A stretch of DNA of 64,000 nt from Gordionus sp. m RMFG-2023 (taxonomy: Eukaryota > Nematomorpha > Gordioida > Chordodea > Parachordodidae): the NCBI RefSeq assembly GCF_954871325.1, contig NC_088775.1, positions 977,473-1,041,472 of the forward strand. Direction: 5' to 3'. Below the pieces are notes generated by a model. That model was not told the origin of the DNA. It did no database searches and worked only from the letters and a program-made list of their open reading frames with translations. Position 1 is the stretch's first letter; every line of letters begins with the position of its first letter. A program made the position numbers and the translations under genes. Positions 13,551 to 25,580 of this stretch are shown here, piece by piece.

Positions 13551-14080
13551 CAATCATAAAAATTTATTTTATTTCGTTTTTCGTTCATTAGGTAAAGTGC
13601 GATCTCTCATAAATTAATTAAACAGTTAAAATGCTAAAAATCTTATAAATATATAAATAGTAAATTCACATAAAAAAAGTTATAGATTTTAAGATATTAT
13701 TATTTAAAAAAAGTGTGAACACAATGAAAATTCCTATAAAACAATTTGCCCTAAACTGGATAGTAAAACTTTTAATGGACAATGCTAGATTTTTTCGTAA
13801 AAATTTTAAGGTTTCAGAGCCACTCCTTTGATTTTAAAAGAGGGCCTGAGCAAGTTGGGCTAAATATATAGGGCGGACACTTAAGCAAAGATTCTTAAAG
13901 GTCAGAAACGGATCGAGTTTTGCGGATATCTGGTAAGGAACGAATAGTAGGAAGATAAAGGAAGAAAAGCGACTTACTATACTTACTGTTTAAAGAACAT
14001 GACACATTAACTAATAGAGCCCTCAGTCCAAATATTAACAGAACTAGAAAAATATCCAGAGAAGATTATAAAAAATAAAG

Positions 14081-14216
<136 letters not shown>

Positions 14217-14682
14217 ACACTAGTTAAATAACTTTGAGATTGTGGACCCATTTATCTTTTACAATCAAATCATGAGTCGAGTTACAATATTCGAATATTT
14301 TATGAGTAAGGAGATAGGGGCAGATATGACTTTTAGAGATTTTGGGGAGGTAACGGTTCAAAATGGAGGAGGTTTATTCGTCAGCTGTATGTTTTTATAT
14401 TCTCAATTCTTCTCTAGCTACTATATTTGTAGTTATTTAAACGAATTTGTATTATATGCTCTTACTGCGTATATGTAATATTATTTATTTTAATTTTATG
14501 GAAGAATTTATTATTCACAAGGAAAATATATACTTTTTGAAATTTTTTTTATAAAAAAATAAATATATTTTATGACTTTTTCACTTAGGTTTCAGTTTCA
14601 TAACTTTATGTAAAATGTAAGATACTTAGAAAAATATTTATTTATGTTTTTTTTTGGTTCATCACACTACACATGGAATTTA

Positions 14683-17394
14683 TTTCAGGGCTCTAATTTA
14701 AGTAATTTAGACATTTTTTTTTAATATCATAGGAATTTCCTTATTATCATTAGAAATATTATAATTTTAATATGGGTATTTAATAATCGGTATAATGACA
14801 AATTTTTACCACTACTCAAGACAACTAGGTCTAGTTCATCTTTAGAGGAATGGGAAAATATAAATAACTCGTTAATTATTATAAAAACCACTTTTATGAT
14901 GATAATACTATATATTATTTCATGTATGACGTTCTTTTTAAATTGTTGAGATCATCATAGTGTTTATGATATTATTTTTTTAAATATTACGATTATTACT
15001 AAATTAATTTTGATTTTATTCTTCTAAACTATTTGAATATAATATTTTTAAATACAAAATTAAAGTTTTAAATATAAAGTTTTAAATTAATTAAAGTTTT
15101 AAATTTTCATTCTCTATTGCTAAAAAATGTTTTAAAATTATTTAAAGTTTTCAACTTCTATTTAAAAAAATATATTATTCCTGTATTCATTCAAAAAAGG
15201 AGATACTAGTAATTTTATTCTATCAGATCGTTTGAGGATACAGGTTAATCTAAATTATTTTGGCTTAAAATATGTGAATCTTTTACAAAAAAAACAATAT
15301 TTGTCTGATGGCTTAAATATTTTCTTAGACACTGGGAAATGAATCTAAGTTTGGGGAAGTTTAAGATCCTCTAACATTCAATTGTGTCAATTAAAATATC
15401 AGGGGTTAAGATCTCAGTTCCTACCCTTAACCATACCCTTTAGTCTTTTTCATTTTATGTAAATCTTGGTTAGTGGGGGGAGGGAGGAGGAGGTTGAATT
15501 TTACTGGAGGGAAGTCTAAGGTTAAAGTTTATACCTTAAATCACTGAGAGAGAAATAAATCTTGGTAAGATTATGGAGATTGAAAGGAAATGTTTGCTGC
15601 TGCACAGGGAAGAGAAGAGAGACTTGATTATTGGATCAGAAGATGATTAAAGAGGAGACAGATAACTAAGAATGTTAAGGACAGAAGAAAGTATTGCTAA
15701 GTGATATTACTCGAGAATTGTAACTGCTTAGAATATGATTCCCTAAGGAAATAAAAATAGTTTTTAAGGAAGTGGGGGGGGGGGGGTGTAAAATGTTCTA
15801 AAATGGGAACGATATAATAAATTAAAATATAAAACGTGGTTCCTCGGCAGTGAAAAAAAATTAGTAGAGCGCATCAACCAGTTGAATATAATATGAGGGT
15901 AGGGAGTGAAGTGGCATGCTCTGAGTATAGAAATGAAGATCATATTAGAGGCATGGAACCAAATATTTGTCCGAAATTGCTTATGACACCACGTGGTAAA
16001 TTTTTTTCTAAAGACTAAACCCGAATTCAGTATAAGCTTATAGGGAAGAAATCTTAAACTCATAATATAACAGCTGGGAAACAGGCTAACCCTATAGGAT
16101 TCTACATGATTATGACGAATAGATTATGTGAGTCACTGGACTGTAAGGTAGCAAAAATCATATCGAGGGCCATAATATAGAAGCCAAATGATTAAATGTG
16201 AAAACTGAGGGGGTAGCATACATCCCCGTAGCGGTGAAGGATTCAAGTCAATTTTTTTTACATATACAGGAGATACATGTATCTATAAAAGTATCTTAAA
16301 GGGACCCCGAGTTATTTGCGTTAGGCCTCTACCTATAGCGAGGAGAGAGGGGGAGTGGGTGATAATATCTTAATATTTTCTAATTTTAACCCGCATTAAG
16401 GGGAGGGCCTCCTTTGATCGTATTATTTTGATCGTAAAAAGGTCCATTTGGTCCATTTTAGGTCAAAATGGACGATTTTTTCATTCATATGAATTTATAT
16501 GCACGTAATTTTTCTAATTCTTTATATAAGATTAATGTAGTAATGTATACCTATTAATAAACATATATCAATAGGGTTAGGGTTAGGGTTGCGATTAAAT
16601 AGACCAATCAGAAAAAAATGGACCAAATTTACGATCAAATGACTTTACGATCAAAGTTAGGCAAATCGCATTAAACAGTGATAATTTTTTTTATCAGGTT
16701 TTTTTAAGTAATTACTGAATTAGATTTAAAAATAAATAAAATAGTTTATATCGTTCAACCCAACCAGTTTAAACCCCCTCCACAATCAATAGGATTTATT
16801 CTTTTAAGTCGGGAAACGAAAACCTAAATAGAACCTATTGGCGGATTAAAATAAATATAACCCGTACGGTTTTTTAAAACCGTATTCTGGTCGGCTTTCC
16901 CTAGAAATTAATTATAGGAGATTGCTTTGATCAAATAAATCATCTAACGTTTCTGATTAAAATATAATCACTTGGAACAGACAAATACTCAAATTCATTT
17001 TGAAACGAACGACACTTAAACTAAACGATTGGAACTGGTGACTCTAGCTGAGCGAGAGGGAGGAATAATTAAATTTTATGCATAATCAATAATAGAGTAG
17101 AAATCTCTGGTATGTTTCCATTTTTGAAATCTTTAGAGATATGCTTGGAAATTATTGCGAAAGATCACTGGAAGAAAACATATGAAAATTTATCATGAGG
17201 ATACAGAATAAGTTTTTTATCGAGATGAAACAGTGGGTGGTAAGGAAGGATGGAATCCCTTATTGTTCTCCCAGCTAAAAATCCGCTTCACATCAGCTCA
17301 CAGTTTTTTTTTTCCAAAAATTAAAAGCTCAATTTGAAGTAAGCATAAAAAATTCTGTCAGCGTCTGAAGATTTGGCCAATAGCTAAATTACAA
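14683..17394 (+). repeat. Shared upstream module, copy of gene B
   Basis: A 2.7-kb segment upstream of exon 1, collinear with 25581-28090 and 35379-36880, and inverted at 42640-44290 and 54130-56140. Landmarks in order: 'aaagttttaaattttc', 'tatctgatggcttaaat' type, 'caggggtta', 'tgtttgctgctgcac', 'gcatcaaccagttgaat', 'gatcactggaagaa' and 'gcgtctgaagatttgg'. No open frame is kept between copies. Confidence 0.7.
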
Positions 17395-17420
17395 CTAATT
17401 ATATATATTTTTTTATATAA
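17395..17420 (+). promoter_or_regulatory. Candidate TATA element of gene B
   Basis: ctaattatatatatttttt lies about 35-45 bp upstream of the first ATG. The same ctaattatatat block precedes C and E at similar distance, and a TATATATA run precedes D. This implies a very short 5' UTR if functional. Confidence 0.4.
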
Positions 17421-17440
17421 AATTAAGCTAGAATCAAACG

Positions 17441-20400
17441 ATGATGCCTCGATTACAGAATTTACGGTCCCATCTAATCACCGAGTTGTTTTTGATATGT
17501 GTCATCATATGGCCATCCCATCATTACGATGGAGCTACATTATTATTTAGTGACGGTAAGGACTACATCATTTTTTTTTATTATTTCATTCAATGACTTA
17601 TTCTATGATTTTACTCCTATTCTTAGAATGCATGATTTAATACATTTTTTAATATAAAAAAAATAATTTAATACCATTTTTTCGCGCCGCTTCGGTCCGG
17701 AGATTCGAGATAGAAAACCACGCCCTTATTTCGGACCACCCCACAAACTTTACAACTTCTTTCTTTCTTTCTTTCTTTCTAACTTTTTTTTTTAGTTTAG
17801 CTTACGTTAAAATTTTATTTTATATATAACATAGTATAAGGAATATTTATGTATATGGTTATTAACCAACTTGCGACTATTGAAAGTGACAACCTGTAAC
17901 TAGAACACTTACTTAAAATAAAAACGAAAAATTGAATATTTTATGATTTAGATAATTGTACGTTGCCCCTCGGAAGCCATGAGAAAATGAAACCCTTCAC
18001 AGTATATACAGATGTAAATTGTATCGAATGTAACTGCGTCTATAAAGATTATAAGTTGAAACTGAATTGTTATGGGTAAATCACAAATTTTTTTTATATA
18101 TATATTCAATAAGTTCAGTGTTGATACATCGAATCAATACCTATTCCATTTTTTAATAAGAATGCATCCTTACAATTTCTAGGAAAACTTGAGATCCCAT
18201 TTTTAGAAATTATTACTGAATAATAATAATGCACGACTCAAAATATAGTTTAGCTAACTTGGTAATTATTAATCAGTTAGCCTTATTTAAAAACCCGGTC
18301 TGAACCTGACCGGAACAGACAACCTCGGTTAAAATTTGAAGCCGGGTCGAGCGAAAACTAACCCCATCCTGTTCGGGCTTAAAATTTTTGCCTTTGCGGA
18401 CCAATAATACTAACTGAATGAGATGTGTATAGAAATTTGTTATATAAATTGGAGTATTTTCATTTATTTTATTTCAAAATTAGTAAAAAAAAAAAAATAT
18501 TTTCGATATTATGTTAAGAAGAATTATAATGTTATAATGCAAAAATTTTAATTAATGCCTAATGCAAAAATTTGACAATAAGTGCCATTTAATTTAAAAA
18601 AAAAGAGATTTAGTTTCTCTTCCAAATGAACAGGAAGTTCATATCTGTCATCTTTTCTCCATGTATCTTTTTCAATGAAGGACTTTTTATTATTAATATC
18701 CAATGATTGACATTTGACAGGTGCAACCAATAGGATGAATATGTTATTGACATATATATATATATAAATGTGAGTATTAACGTTTATTCCCCACGGCAAC
18801 TCTTAGTGATTTGTAATGGCCAAGCGAGGAGGCCTTAATAACAATAAACGTAAAATCCCAGCATTTGTTATTTTTGTCCCATGGGACGAGTATATATATA
18901 TCAGATCGGGTAATTCTAGGCTTGGTTAATCTCTTATCTCAAATTGAATTATTTTAATAATAGTCAATGAATATAATAATAGCTAGACTGACGATGAATT
19001 CCCTAATAATGCATTTGAAAGTGTCAAATCAGCTGGACCCGCCATTCTGGAATCAACTATAAAAAAATCATGTTGAAAACTTGTATTAAATTGATAACTT
19101 GATTCCTTATTATCTCGATGATCAGGCTTGGCTTTAATAAAGTTTGCGTTAGACATATGCAAAAAATTGGTCTCTCGTTAAAAATTTTAATAACTATATG
19201 AGTAACCAAAATAGCGTTCCCAACAGTGTTTTTTATTGATGTACATTTTAATGAATGCATCGTCAGTCTAGATTTATATGTCATTGATAATAGTTATCAT
19301 AGTTCTTTAGAGAAATATCTTACTAATCCCCCCCCACCCCCACATCCCTTTATTTATAGGGTTAAGAATTCCTCTTATAGTCTGTTTGCTGCGTATTTAA
19401 ATTCGGCGTCCATCAGAAACGATCCTATTGATTTTTGCCTGTTAGGCCCCAACCAGTCATGTCCATAAAAATGACCTGAGGCTGGTAAGTATCTCACCAC
19501 ACAGTCGTTGATCGAATGTTGATATTCAATCTTAAAACTATTGCTAATTGATTGTGGGATAATTATTTCTCAACTGTCGATCAGGTAGAAACAGCGATAT
19601 TGCATAGCAAATCTTAGATGTGTTTGACTATAATAAAAATGAGTTCTCGTACTGATGGATGATCATATAAATCCAGTCTACTGAATTCTAGAAAATTGGA
19701 ATTTGTAGATAGTCTGGTATAAAATTATGTTAAAAATATCTTCCAAGATGTATTTCATTTTATTTTGTAATTTTGTGAGAATGTCTGGATATAAGGATAC
19801 AAGCGATCACTTCGATCAATGAAGAATTTTGGGAATATTTAGAAAGTTTTTTATAGGCGGTAATGTGGCAAGAATTTAAGGATATTTAGCTTAGATGTGA
19901 GATAATTGATATTTCTTTAGAGAATCGCCTTGATGAAATCCCTGGCTGATATTGATATTGTTCCATCTTTTGTATGTAGTTAGAGGATTCTAGATATTTT
20001 TCTGAAAGTCTCTGAATTAAAATGTTAAGGTGTAATCGATCGAAAGCATTTGTTTTTATTAAGTTTGAAGATGAATTCAGCCTTCATGGTTTGCAGTTGC
20101 TCAGACTCTTTTAATTGTAATAGCAGGTATGATCTGGAATTCTATACATTTAATAGTCACAAAGAAATATGAACCTAATGCCATCTATTCCCCGTTATCA
20201 TTACTAGGCCAGCTGACGATATTTCCAAGCCACGCGATTCTTCAATCTTGGCGATATTTAGATATTAGATGTTTTTGGGCAATATTTCTTTGTTTGAATA
20301 CGGTATTTTTGCAGCTGTGCAATATTTTATTAACAAATTATGTGCGATATATACAGATATAATTATGTTAGCCATGCAATATTTTTTATAGACATGCGAC

Positions 20401-20733
20401 ATTTTTTATTTCGTCCAGACGATGATTTGCAAGAAATAATTTTTTACGTAGTTTTATCTAAAGGAATATTTCTCAATCATCCGATTCTTGCACTCTGGTT
20501 ATAGATCGGCCGGCCCTACCAGAAATGAGTGATAAATAATTTTTTATTGTACAAAATATTTTTTTCTTTTTATATTTTGAAACAATGATTACAGCTGTAA
20601 AGGTGACGGTTATGAGATTTGTAATGATGGGTTTTTACCGGATTGTTGTTGTAAACCAAATATAACCACACGTAACCCACGAAAACCATATCCCAAAAAT
20701 TTACCTACTTATTTATTTGAAAAGAAAAATTAA
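17441..20733 (+). CDS. Secreted single-VWC-domain peptide, paralogue B
   Basis: Exons 17441-17555, 17952-18075 and 20595-20733 (TAA) join at phase 1 and phase 2 introns, giving 125 aa. Two ATGs open the reading frame (MMPRLQNLRS). The hydrophobic core LFLICVIIW supports a signal peptide ending near residue 31. The VWC domain has C1, then CIECNC, NCYGC, EIC and PDCCC. The last three cysteines are adjacent (CCC) rather than CCxxxC, as in E. The PGE motif between C1 and C2 is missing and this loop is 20 residues instead of 23. The tail is long and basic (about 32 residues, with RNPRKPYPKN and a possible NITT sequon). AATAAA follows the stop by 2 bp. Intron 2 (2.5 kb) contains an antisense LINE relic and MITEs. 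The protein is intact in frame and likely secreted; its target is unknown. Confidence 0.85.
17758..17781 (+). repeat. CTTT microsatellite in intron 1 of gene B
   Basis: A short CTTT run just after 'cacaaactttacaactt'. The same flank precedes the expanded pyrimidine tract in gene C (28488-28575), so the two are orthologous positions in the duplication. Confidence 0.85.
18285..18400. mobile_element. GC-rich MITE fragment in intron 2 of gene B
   Basis: A short block with aacccggtctgaacctgacc and gaagccgggtcgagc, akin to the CCCGG-bearing repeats at 8264, 40040 and 52640. Ends not resolved. Confidence 0.35.
18963..19288. mobile_element. MITE with TAGACTGACG ends in intron 2 of gene B
   Basis: The left end has ctagactgacgatgaatt and the right end aatgcatcgtcagtctag followed by tgtcattga. 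It belongs to the same family as 3615-3877. A copy at the equivalent place in gene C (31270-31458) shows it is older than the B/C duplication. Confidence 0.6.
19380..20110 (-). mobile_element. Old LINE relic, antisense in intron 2 of gene B
   Basis: Decayed non-LTR retrotransposon. On the minus strand near 19925-19960 there is a GFHQGD-like reverse transcriptase block, and near 19395-19420 a piece reading MDAEFKYAA, as found before the zinc-binding and endonuclease end of this LINE type. Equivalent relics lie in C, E and F. Confidence 0.6.
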
Positions 20734-20734
20734 A

Positions 20735-20740
20735 AATAAA
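20735..20740 (+). terminator. Polyadenylation signal of gene B
   Basis: AATAAA 2 bp after the TAA stop. Confidence 0.5.
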
Positions 20741-20811
20741 TATTATCGAATATATGTAATAGCCGTAATCAAGAAATGAAACCTTTTCGTGTAATGTTAT
20801 TTTCATTTTTT

Positions 20812-21015
20812 TACTTTTTTCTATCATCTTAATGTTAATTTTATTATTTGTAGGGACTTTCCCATCATCTTAATGTTAATATTATTTATTATATACTCTT
20901 TCCTATCATCTTAATCTTATTTTTATTTTTTGAATCAACTTTCCTATCATCTTAATGTTAATTTTTTTTGTACCAACTTTTCTATCACCTTATTGTTATT
21001 TTTTATTTTTATCTT
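20812..21015 (+). repeat. Minisatellite downstream of gene B
   Basis: Five imperfect units of about 40-60 bp share tttcctatcatcttaatgtt. Related units follow gene C at 32826-32945, so the array predates the duplication. Confidence 0.75.
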
Positions 21016-21500
21016 AAATTTTGTAATACAATTTTTCTTGTGTATGAAACTATATATTTTTTTATTGGAAGCTCCATGCTTGTGAAAAAATTTTCAAAAT
21101 TATTATCGGTTTGGCCAGACTAGTAATATTATTTATAACATATAATATTGATATAGGTATGAAGTAAAAGCTTTAAATATATTTTGACTCAAAACATAGC
21201 ATATAAACTTAGTTTTAATGGATTGGATCTGACCTGAAGGTGTGAGGGTATTTTCAAATAACAGGTAAACAACTATCATAAGATTAAGGAGAAAATTCTC
21301 ATTCCCCGTTATTTTATGACGGGCTCAGAAATACTGACTATAGGGTGCTCTGGTACTCTTAATAATATATTTTTTACATTTTGCCCATCTTGAAAGAAGG
21401 GTCAACATGATAGACGAATAGGGAATTAAGAATAACTTATGAGGAGTAGTGATTCACAAATTTACCTCTTTTTCTCCTAAATTTTAATATTTTTTATATA
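21016..21500. other. 3' flank shared by B and C, no gene seen
   Basis: Non-coding sequence with ggtatgaagtaaaagcttta and a 'gacgggctcag' block. It is collinear with 33840-34185 downstream of gene C. Confidence 0.5.
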
Positions 21501-21815
21501 ATATCTTCTGTCTAGAATTGGAGTGCTCCACTTGCGCAAATGTTTTTTAAAATGAGAAAATACAACATTAAAGTTTAAAATCAAATATAGGAAAAACATA
21601 TCGATCAATTTAATTAAAAATTTCATAAATAATTTACCATATTGTTACTTAATTATTGCCTAAAAAATTTTTGCTCAAAAAATTTTAATATAAAATTTAT
21701 TTGATAAAATCAAAATGCAAGTGAAGTAAATGTAACACTTTAAGACTTATTTTTGATGTTCAAAATGCCATTTACATTTTTTTTTATTAAATTTAATATA
21801 TTCAAAATAATAACT

Positions 21816-22233
21816 TCAAATCATTGAAATTAACACTATATATAAATTTTTCCTAATTAATTCAGTAATAATGATCTTTAACAGGAATTTGTGATAATTC
21901 AACACACATTTTTTAAAATATAAATCATAAGATATTTTATAATTGAGACTTTCTGCCACTAATGTGAATAGACTCTTGGAATAGTGTTTATGTATTTTTA
22001 TATGAAGACTCAACCTCAAATCTTGGTAATGTTATAACATTTTTAAGGTCAAATGATATGACTAAAATTTTATTTGATTTAGCTATAATTCTATCCTTCC
22101 AAATATTAGTTTCAAGATAATCTTCATGGTGTTTATTGTAATTACAAATATTTGGTTCATTCATATATTCTTTATTAATTAAATGTCGTTTGCATTTATC
22201 ACATCTATCTTTAAACTGGATTGGCAAGTCCAA
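21816..22233 (-). pseudogene. Transposase remnant inside the TIR element
   Basis: Minus-strand reading from 22233 gives DRCDKCKRHLINKE, H-containing spacer, DRIIAKSNKILVISFDLKNV then TLPRFEVESSYKNT. This resembles the CxxC zinc segment followed by 'FDLqkvL..P' found in a widespread animal DNA-transposase family whose name I cannot fix. After residue about 81 the reading shifts frame near 22000 and continues in degraded form to 21816. Non-functional. Confidence 0.5.
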
Positions 22234-23122
22234 TATTAAAATTTTATTAAATATTATTGTGTAATAATGAGTTTTAGCAGAATTCTTGATAATTCATCAT
22301 ATTTTTTATATATATCATATAAAGTGAGTTCCTACAAAATATTGAAAGTAAATATAATAAAATTATTTAAAATGAAATATCATTTTTTCATATATTTGAG
22401 CTGAAAATAAAAAATTAACATTATTATCTTATCAAAAAAAGGTATCAACTTTTCATTATAATAAAAAGGTTGATAAAAATGATTCAAGCAAGCCTGAAGT
22501 CATAACATTTTATAATATGAGTAAAGGTAGGTTAGATATGGTGTATAATGACAAAAAATGACACAATTTTTGAAGATCTTACACACTTCTAACAATAATA
22601 TTAATTTTCATATAATATAACAAACACAAAAATATCCACTAAAATGAGTAATTTCATATATAAAATTCTTAATGAAACTTGTAAAGCCATATTTAGAAGT
22701 GCAACAATCAGATTTTCCTGACCTTTGAAGAAATTTGTATGCAATATATTAAGAAAAGTTCAAAATAGTAAAAAGATGAGGAAACGAAATTTATTTTTCA
22801 AATATAGGGAAAAAAAGGTATTGTTTGGAGCATAGAAATGCTAATTTGGTATTCCAATGTCCTATATATAATTTTTTATGTTTGAATATATTAGTGTAAA
22901 TCTTGTTTTATATTGAAGAATAAATATCAAAATTTATTAATTATAATAAATAATTTTATAAACAATTATTAATAAAAATTTACATTGACATTAAAATTTA
23001 TAAGGATAGATATGAATTTACGATTCAATACGGAATATAAAAAAATTAAAAAGGATAGGCCATGCATATGAAGCAAAAAATTACATCGTTATATGCAAAC
23101 AAATATTGACAGTGGTATAACT

Positions 23123-25151
23123 CAGGGGCGTCGCTAGCCTTTACAATATCAGGGGGCTCAACTAAAAAAAAAATTATGGGGGGCTTAGCCCCCATACCGA
23201 TAAATTTGCGGGCCTTCAACCCGCTTTTGCCCGGCCTTCTGCCGGGTTTTATATAAATATATTATACTTTTTTAAAATTTGTTAACTCTGAACAATTATT
23301 CTGAATTTCATATTTTGTCATTTATTATATTATGCATACAAAATAAATTAGCATATAAATAATTAAAACAATATAAGACATTTCTAAAAATATTAATTTT
23401 TAATACAAAATCTATTTATTACAGTATAAAATATTTTCGATTGCCTATTTAAAAAAATTTTGCGTCTAAAGAATTAAAAGTGATAAAAAAGGTTAATTAA
23501 TTCATACATATGCCTCAATTGATAATGATTTTTAAAACTACATATTATAAAATTAGTAACTTACATTGATAAAAGGTCATGAAACTAATTTAACACTCTG
23601 TTACCATTTATAAACAATGTTTTATAGAATGAACTAATAAGGAAAAATTTATAGGCCTAACCAAATCAACAATTCTTGGAGAAGAGAATATAAACGACCA
23701 ATCCAAATCATCAAACTATATGGTGGTTAGAGCTTCCTCTTAAATGACATGATAGAAGCTAGATAAGTAATCGAGAAAAAAATTGTGAGATATTAAATTT
23801 CTAAAAGACTATATTCCATTTTTAATGATATATAAATAACTACACAGTTGACCATTATTGCTTATCTAAAATATGCAATCATACGCTCTCAGCAGCTATA
23901 ATAATCTTAAATTACATAGCCACACAAATAATAGATGCTGGTTAATTGCAGTCATAGCCATGACACTCACTATATTAACTTATATCAGAATTTATTATGC
24001 TAGATAAATTGTTAAAACAAAAACACTAAAAATCTTTAGAAGAAATTATGCGAATGTAGTGAAGCCTTAAGTCATTTACAAGGCAGGGATGCCATATTAG
24101 AAATGAAACATTTTGTAACTATAAAATAAGAACTAGAGTGATATCATGAAAGCAATTAAGATTTTATATATTATTGTCGCACCACCTCTAGTTGGTATAT
24201 TATATCTTAAAATAGTAGTGGTTTGTAATAATATAAAAAATATACTAGTATTAAAAATTTAACTCAAAACTGTTTTTCAAATGAGAAAAAAATCGCTTTC
24301 CTCATGTAAAAAAGAGAAGAAAAGTTATCTAATTTATTACATCCATTCTGGGATAAATTATAAGATGTTAAATTTTACAAATATTTCTAATAATAAGATG
24401 GCGTTAAATATTTAAAAGTAATTTATTACTTATTTATTATCAAAAATATTTATTAGTAAAATTTATTAAAATATTAACTGTAATATTTTATATAACTGTC
24501 AAATACGTCTGTAAAAGTGGTATTTAACCTAATATTTTAGAATCAATTATATCTTATAGATGATTAGAAACTATATGTTTACTTACTTATTATAAATAAA
24601 TCTCTTATACTTATTTGGATTTGGACCTTGAGAATAATTTTAAGAAGAGGCATGGTAATTAAAAAATATCAATAATATAGTTGATTAGTGAATTTGAACT
24701 CGGCTAATTACAATATTAAATTTGTTAATTTTCAATTGATATTTATTTAATTTATAATAATTTAAATAATAAAAGCCAATAAAGCTTCAACTGTTAATGC
24801 TAAATTAATACATAGTGAGTGATATTAATATTCTATTTTTAACATAAAATTTGATTGCAAGCTTACATAGTGAAAATATAATTTATAAGAATTAATCTAA
24901 TCTAATAATTAAAATAGTATTCATTTAAAAATAATTAAGATAGACTTATTAATTTTTAAATTATAAAATTAAATCTATATATTACTCATAAGAATTATAA
25001 AATAAATCATTCATGGACATTAAAAAAATTTATTTGAGTTCAGGATTTTAAGGAGCCATTAAAAAAAAAAATTTTGCTTCAGGGGGCTATTCAAATTTTT
25101 AAGGGGGCTCGAGCCCCTGCTCTCCCTTCCCCCCCCCTTGCGTCGCCACTG
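23123..25151. mobile_element. Non-autonomous hAT-type element, 2.03 kb, with 8-bp target duplication
   Basis: The element begins CAGGGGCGTCGCTAGCC and ends, reverse-complemented, CAGTGGCGACGCAAGG. It is flanked by gtataact (23115-23122) and ctataact (25152-25159). The duplicated region around 34935 shows the empty site, with a single ctataact. Sub-terminal GC-rich palindromes occur at both ends (gggggcttagccccc near 23180; gggggctcgagccccc near 25105). The interior is AT-rich with no open frame. The 8-bp duplication and CAG-GGCG ends fit hAT. Confidence 0.85.
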
Positions 25152-25580
25152 CTATAACTTTGGCAAAAATTAATCTTTTTTTATTCTAGTTTTTATCTTT
25201 ATATATATATATTGGGAGAAAAAATAAGTTACAATACACTTCTAACTCAAAAACTTTAATGCCGGGTGGAGCACTCCAATTCTAAACCGACGATATATTA
25301 AATAAAGTAATTTAGAATCCATATACACAATTTCTAGAATTTTGTTTAGATCTTCTCAGCTAAAATCCTTACAATATTCATTATAATGAGTATACGGCGA
25401 ATTCCATGACAAATCATCATGTGTGAGTTTCTTGAGTTTCAACCCGACACACTCGGAATTTTCTAGAAATATTTTTTTTACTAGTTAAGCATATTATTAA
25501 TATAACTAAGAAGAGAAGAAAAAAATTGATCTCTACGGGTTCATAATCTCAGGTTAGTCTTTATAACTTTTTAAGAATTA

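Larger units (their letters stand above)
9296..14080. other. Upstream side of gene A: inverted module and AT-rich sequence, no gene seen
   Basis: 9.9-11.6 kb contains a diverged inverted copy of the cluster's upstream module (best match 10860-11400 with 43150-43400). 11.7-13.6 kb is very AT-rich, with a tandem duplication at 12441-13013 and a MITE-like unit at 13333-13550. I saw no supported gene in this 4.8 kb. Confidence 0.5.
21501..25296. mobile_element. TIR transposon with decayed transposase, interrupted by a hAT element
   Basis: The left end reads atatcttctg then tctagaattggagtgctcca. The right end, reverse-complemented, reads atatcgtcgg then tttagaattggagtgctcca, a TIR of about 30 bp. 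It contains transposase remains (21816-22233, minus) and the nested 2.03-kb hAT-like element. The copy in unit 2 (about 34186-35090) lacks the transposase part and most of the left TIR. The target duplication is not clear, and the superfamily is not assigned. Confidence 0.6.
14683..25580 (+). repeat. Tandem duplication unit 1 (contains gene B)
   Basis: This is the first copy of a segment whose second copy is 25581-35378. Collinear landmarks are the tttcaggg start, the upstream module, VWC exons 1-3, the intron 2 LINE relic, the 3' minisatellite, a region with 'ggtatgaagtaaaagcttta', and the TIR element. Unit 1 is longer because of the nested hAT element and retained transposase sequence. Unit 2 has a longer intron 1. 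Confidence 0.75.

Noticed and set aside
16575-16596. Short (TTAGGG)3 telomere-like run
   Set aside because: Only about three units, inside the upstream module region. No sign of a telomere or array.
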